Shown here piece after piece: positions 48,501-54,500 of a stretch of DNA of 64,000 bases; the first letter of the stretch is position 1, and every line of letters begins with the position of its first letter. The DNA lies in the NCBI RefSeq assembly GCF_033118175.1, contig NC_083689.1, positions 21,744,501 to 21,808,500 of the forward strand, written 5' to 3'. The translations under genes were made by a program, and so were the position numbers. The stretch is from Dama dama (taxonomy: Eukaryota > Chordata > Mammalia > Artiodactyla > Cervidae). The notes beneath the pieces are model-generated. The model saw nothing but the letters and a program-made list of their open reading frames with translations. It did not search any database and was not told the DNA's origin.

Positions 48501-51500
48501 ATTTCCCACAGTTTGTTGTGATCCACACAGTCAAATTTATGCATGGACCTCAGGATAACCTGGCCCAGAAGCATGTCCTAAGCTCTCTCCCACAGGGACC
48601 CCTACCTCTTTCCCCCCACTGCCCACACAGTAAAATTTGGCTCTGTGTCTTGACTGACACTAAGCAACCTGCTCTTAGGACTGCTGAGTTCTTTGTGGTT
48701 GGTATCAGTAGATTCCAACCATTGAAGAGGGCTGAGGGCAACAGCCTCCTGAGTTCTGCTGTACCGAGTTGTGGCTCTTAGTTGGTGAGTCAAGGACAAC
48801 CCTCTTGGCTCCTCCTCTCTTGGCACCTTGAGCTACACAGCCAAGATCCAGCCAAACTTCTAGTTGGCATCAGGCCACAGAAATTCTCCATGAAGGTGGC
48901 CAGAACCTGGGCAGGTTCAGAAGGCTCTACCTAAACCTAGAACTGTAAGGTTCAGGGGATTCTTGTCCCTTGCAAGAATCTTGTCATTCATGTAAGGGGA
49001 GGACATTTGGGTCTGTGGCACATTCCTAGCCAGTGCAATGAAGATGTCACTTCCAGCATCAAGAATGCTGATTATAGGCAAGTCTCTGCCATGGCCTGGA
49101 GAGAGAAGATGACAGCAGTGCTTTTAACTTCTGGACAAGAGTTTTCCAGAAAGAGAAGGAACAGGTGTCCAAAAAACCTGGAGCAGGCAGTGGCTGGCAT
49201 GTTTGAGGGATGTAAAAAGTCCAGGATGGCTGGAGTGAGGGTGGAAGGGAGGAGTCCAGGGGAGGAGGCAGCAAAGGGTGTGAGGGCCAGGAGGCCTTGC
49301 CCTGGGGAAGTGATGGCGAGGAGTCTGCCGTTTATTCTGAAGGAAGAAGGAAGCCCTGGAGAGTTACAGTCTGTGAACATCACCAAGAAAGAAAGATTTC
49401 CAAGTGGACCTGAACATGCAGTCTGGGAGGAGCCTGGCTCTGAGTCTTTCACTCAGAGTAACCAGAACAACAGATCTTCTGCAAACTGCATCTTTGGTCA
49501 AACTAAGTCTCTGTGTGCATGCTCAGTCATATCTGAATCTTCGCCACCCAATGGACTGTAGCCCGCCAGGCTCCTCTGTCCATGGGATTCTCTAGGCAAG
49601 AATCCCGGAGTGGGTTGCCATTTCCTTCTCCAGGGGTCTTCCTGACCCGGGGACTGAACTCATGTCTCCTGCATTTGGGACATGGGCAGACAGATTCATT
49701 ACCACTGAGCCACCTGGGAAATGAAACTAGGAGATGGAAATAATTCAGATATTGCTTTATGCCTGTGAGGTTGAAGATACCAGACCAAGGACTGGAAGTC
49801 ATAGCAGCAGGGTGGCTGCAGGGGAAGGATGGAACACAAAGCATTTTCTAACAGTGGGAAAACCCAAATCGGAAGCCTATATTCACAGTAAGGAGGGAAA
49901 GGGCCCTACCCTCACTCATCACCAGTCACCTTGCCATGAACAGGACAGACAGGACATGAATTGAGTACCAGGGACCAAAGAAGCGTGGCTTCAGAAAACA
50001 ATTTCAGAAAGTAGAAGTCTGGGGAGTTTCCTGGCAGTCCAGTGGTTAAGACTCCATGCTTCCACTGCAGGGGCCACAGGTTCAATGCCTGGTCCGGGAA
50101 CTAAGATCCCACATGCCACGCGGTGCAGCCAAAAAACAAAACAAAACAACAACAACAGAAAGACAACCGGAAAGGAGAAGTCTGTGCTCCCTGAACCAGC
50201 TCAGGTTAGGTATTGCGTTGAAGGAGGCCTTATGGCACAAAGTGTCCACTTTCATTAAGTCAGGCTGGATTTCATTGAGTCTGGTGAATCTACCCTAATT
50301 TCAGTGAAGTTAGTATGTGGACAAACACCCTTGATGTTCAGAGGATACTGTCTTTGGCACTGATGGCAAGACTTGAATCTCAACTTCAGAAATATGAAAT
50401 GTATAACACAGGAGAAATGGAATAGGGTATTAAAGAAACAGAGGACTTCCTTGGTGGTCCAGTTGTTAAGACTCCATACTTCCAATGCATACTAAGATCC
50501 CACGTGCTGCATGGTACGGCAAAAAAAAAAAAAAGTACGGGAGGAAAGGAGGGAAGAAAGAAATAGTCACAGTAGCTCTTGGGCTGAGCAATGACTCTGG
50601 CCATGGAGGTTCACTCTTCCCAAGGACTTCCCTCCTTTCAGAATACTTCTCTGAAAAGCTAGTTCAGACAACTGCAATCATGCAAACACAAATCATGGGA
50701 AACGTTTCTCCAGCATCCATACAAAGATAATGCAAGGAGAAGCAAGAGGAGTAAGAGAGGAGTCAGATTTCACTGAGTACAAAAAGTCATGGTAGGATTT
50801 CCCTGGTCTCCAGTGGATAAGAATCTGCCTGCCACTGCAGGGGACGTGGGCTCAATCCCTGGTTGAGGACAATTCCACACGCTGCAGAGCAACTAAGCCT
50901 TCACAGCCACTGAAGCCTGCACGCCCTAAAGCCCGTGCTCCACGACAGGAGAAGCCCCCACAATCAGAAGCCCGCAACAAGGAGTAGCCCTCATTCACCA
51001 CGACTAGAGAAGGCCCACGAGCAGCAACGAAGACCCAACACAACCCAAAAGAAAAATTTTAAAAAGTCACAGCAAAGCAGAGGAAGATTGCCCCCCAAAC
51101 TTCTAATATAAAATGTAAGATGTAACAAGCTCAACACAGCTTGAAAGGAAGGACCCAAAGCAAACATAGTCACCCTGGGGGGAGAGCCAGACATCCACCA
51201 GAAAGTCGTGAAGCAGTGACACAGCCAGATGTAGGGAGGAGACAGCAGAGAAGCACAAAAGCATTTCAGAAAAGAGGGTGAGTGTAAGAGATGACAATTG
51301 AAAGCATGACAAGGCTCAAGATAACATTTCTAAGAGAAAACTGATAAACAGTGGGCTGTATATGAAATAACACACAAATGCATTTTTAAAAATGGAGGCC
51401 CAGGGGACTTCCCTGATGATTCAGGGGTTAAGACTTCACCTTCCAATGCAGGGGGTGCAGGTTTGATCCCTGGTCAGGGAGCTAAGATTCCACATACCTC

Positions 51501-54500
51501 CCTCAGCCAAAAAGAATGAAAACATAAAACAGAAGCAGTATTGTAACAAATTCAATAAAGACTTTAAAAATGGTCCACATCAAAAAAATGGAGGCCAAGT
51601 AGGAAAATATGCTTTGGAAGTTAAACTCCTCCACTTAGCACACATCCATTCTTCCTTGGTGATGGGCGGGCAACAGTGGTGGTGGGCGGGGGATGGGGTG
51701 GGGCGGCAGTTGTTACCGAAAGGATTTTCTGCAACTGTGCGCCATTTTCCACCAGCAGGATGTTCACTTTGGCGTGAGTAATGACATATTCACAGGCATC
51801 CGCGGAGTTGGTGGCATAAATACCAACACAGAAGCCCCTGGGAAAAGAAAACACACGCATGTGTGTGCCCACATACCTGAGTCAAGAACTTCCTGGAAGG
51901 GGAGGAAAGGGTCTGGGGGTAGGGTCTGCCGGCAGGTTCTGAGTCTGAAGTCCTTCACCAACTTCCCTCCCTCCACCACTGGACAATGACGAAAAGGACA
52001 GGAATGACAGCGATGATGGACTCGTGATGTTGCTATGACATGGAGCCCTCACAGTACCCATTTTACAGATGAGGAAGCTGAGGCTCAAGGGTGGGAAGTC
52101 GCTTGTTCAGGGTCTCATAGTAAATAAGAGGTGGGGTTTGGAACCCCCACCACTCCCCCAGCCACCTATTCCCTTCACTCACAACCTTTTCTTCTTGCTT
52201 TCAACCATTATGTGGTGGGTTTGTATCTCCCTGCTGCCAGATGACCTCAAGGAGCTTTCCAAGCACTTATTGGCTGCTTCCCTTAGTGGTGTTTCCCTTC
52301 AAGTTTCCTGCTCCTTTAAAATCTTTCTGTGTTTTTATTTCTGAGCTGTACAAGTCCTTTGGTGTATTTCAGATGACTGGGGTGTGTGTGTCTATATCAC
52401 TGGCTTGCCTAGGGCTGTCTGCTCATATCTCAGTGGAAACCTGTGCGGGCACCAGGCCCCCAGAGCAGCATCCCCCCACCCCACCCCAACATTCACAGGG
52501 TCCAGGGCCCAGGATCTTACCCTGCGAAGGTGGCACCAAGAGCTGCAAGAATCCACTCGATGGAGTTAAATCCAAGGATGCCAACTGAGTGGAAAGGCTC
52601 CAAGCCCAGCTGGGAAGGCAAAAACAGATGGACAAGCAGAAAACAGAGACACAGAGGAGGTTTGCTTCCAGGTGGGACCTGCTCACTGGGAGAAGGTGGA
52701 CTCCAGAGCCCACGGAAGTCATGTTGGGGAAAAGCCCATGTTGAGATGGAAATCTAGAGTGATTTTTTTTGTGTGACCCTTGGGAGGCTGGTTTGCCTTG
52801 CTCTACTTAGTACCCCCTTTTTTTATTCTAATTTTTATGGATTTTAGTTTTTAATCACTCTAACCAAATTTAAGTGCACAGCTCAGTGGTATTAAGCTCC
52901 TTTACCCTAAAACCCCCCCCACCCCAAAACCCAGGGGAATTCCCTAGTGGTTCAGTGGTTAGGACTTCATGCTTTCAGTGCTGAGGGCCCAAGTTCATCC
53001 CTGCTGTGGGAACTAAGATCTCGCAAGCCTCACAGTGTGACCAAAAAAAGGACATTCACACTGTTAGGCAACTGTCCCCACCATCCATCTCTAGAACTTT
53101 CTCATCTTCCCAAACTGAAACTCTATCCCCATGAAACACTGACTCCCCAGCCCCTGGCCCCCACCATCTATTATCCTTCCTGTCTTTGTGGATCTGACTC
53201 CTCCAGGGACCTTCCATAGAGGAAGGAACTGAGGCTTCCTGCCAAGACCTAGCCATGCTTAGAAGTGGACCCTCCCACCTCAGTCAAGCCTTCCAATGAT
53301 GTAGCCCGGGCAGATAGCTTGACTACAATCTCATGCAAGATCTTGAACCAGATACATCCAACTAAATCACTCTGTAGAGAAGGGACAAAGATATGAAAGA
53401 AAATTGTCACCGGTTAACCTTCTTTCTTGGGGTGCCTTGTGCATTTTGTCCCATATGTATTTACACACAGAAGGAATGATTTAATACATGATGAACAAAT
53501 AAAGGAGTGAGTGAACCACACATTTACCTTGAGCATGGCTCTCGCAGTCTTCCGACAAGCCTCATAGTACTGGTTGTAGTTCAGAACGTCCCATTTTCCA
53601 TCCTTCTTTGATGCTAGGGCAGGATAAGTCCCAAATCGGTTGACTGACTCCCGAAAAAACTCAGGGATGGTCATGGGGCTCTCATGGCCTGGCCCATGTC
53701 TTGATAGCCTCATAAGGACTTCTCCATCTCGGTGAATGGTCCACAGCCTAGGATTAACTGCAGATAACCACCAGACTTGGATGGCACACGTTTTATATTC
53801 ACTTCATACTCGGGAGGCGGGAGGGGGCTCTTTTTTTGATACTGAATGAATCCCACGCTTCGAGTGAAGTCACATGGTCAGTGGTGGCCTGCTCTAGCTT
53901 CCCTGTTCCTATTTATTTCTTCCTTACCCTCCCCCAACAGTCTATCATGAAAATTTTCAAGCATACAAAAGTTGGATTTGTATAGCAAGTGCCCTCTTAC
54001 TCACCACCAAATCCTACAGCTGTTAGCACATCCAGCCATCCCTCTATTTATCCATCCATCACACCATCTTCCTTTTTGACACATTTCAAAGAAAGCTGTG
54101 TCCATTTCACTCTTCAACATTTGAATCATTTTTTTAAAATTTTATTGAAGTATAGTTGACTTACAATGTTGTGATAATTTATGCTCTGTGGCAAAAGTGA
54201 CTCAGTTATGCACACAGATGTTCTTTTCCACTGGGGCTTGTCGAGGAAAATTGGATAGAGTTCCCTGTGCTACACAGTAGGACCTTGTTTATCCATCCTC
54301 TGTATAATAGTTTGCCTCTGCTAATCCCCAACTCCCAGTCCATCCCTCCCCCACCCCCTTGGCAACCACAAGTCTATTCTCTATGTCTGTGAGTCTGTTT
54401 GCTTCATAGATAAGTTCATTTGTGTCTTATTTGAGATGCCACATATAAGTGATATCATATGGTATTTGTCATTCTCTTTCTGACTTAGTATGATAATATC

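Noticed and set aside
49007..49561. 184-codon open frame on the plus strand in intron 4
   Set aside because: No motif, no codon bias, and its end runs into a Bov-tA SINE; probably old L2-like repeat.
50443..50535. Separate short SINE family
   Set aside because: It is an ordinary CHR copy with an internal deletion.
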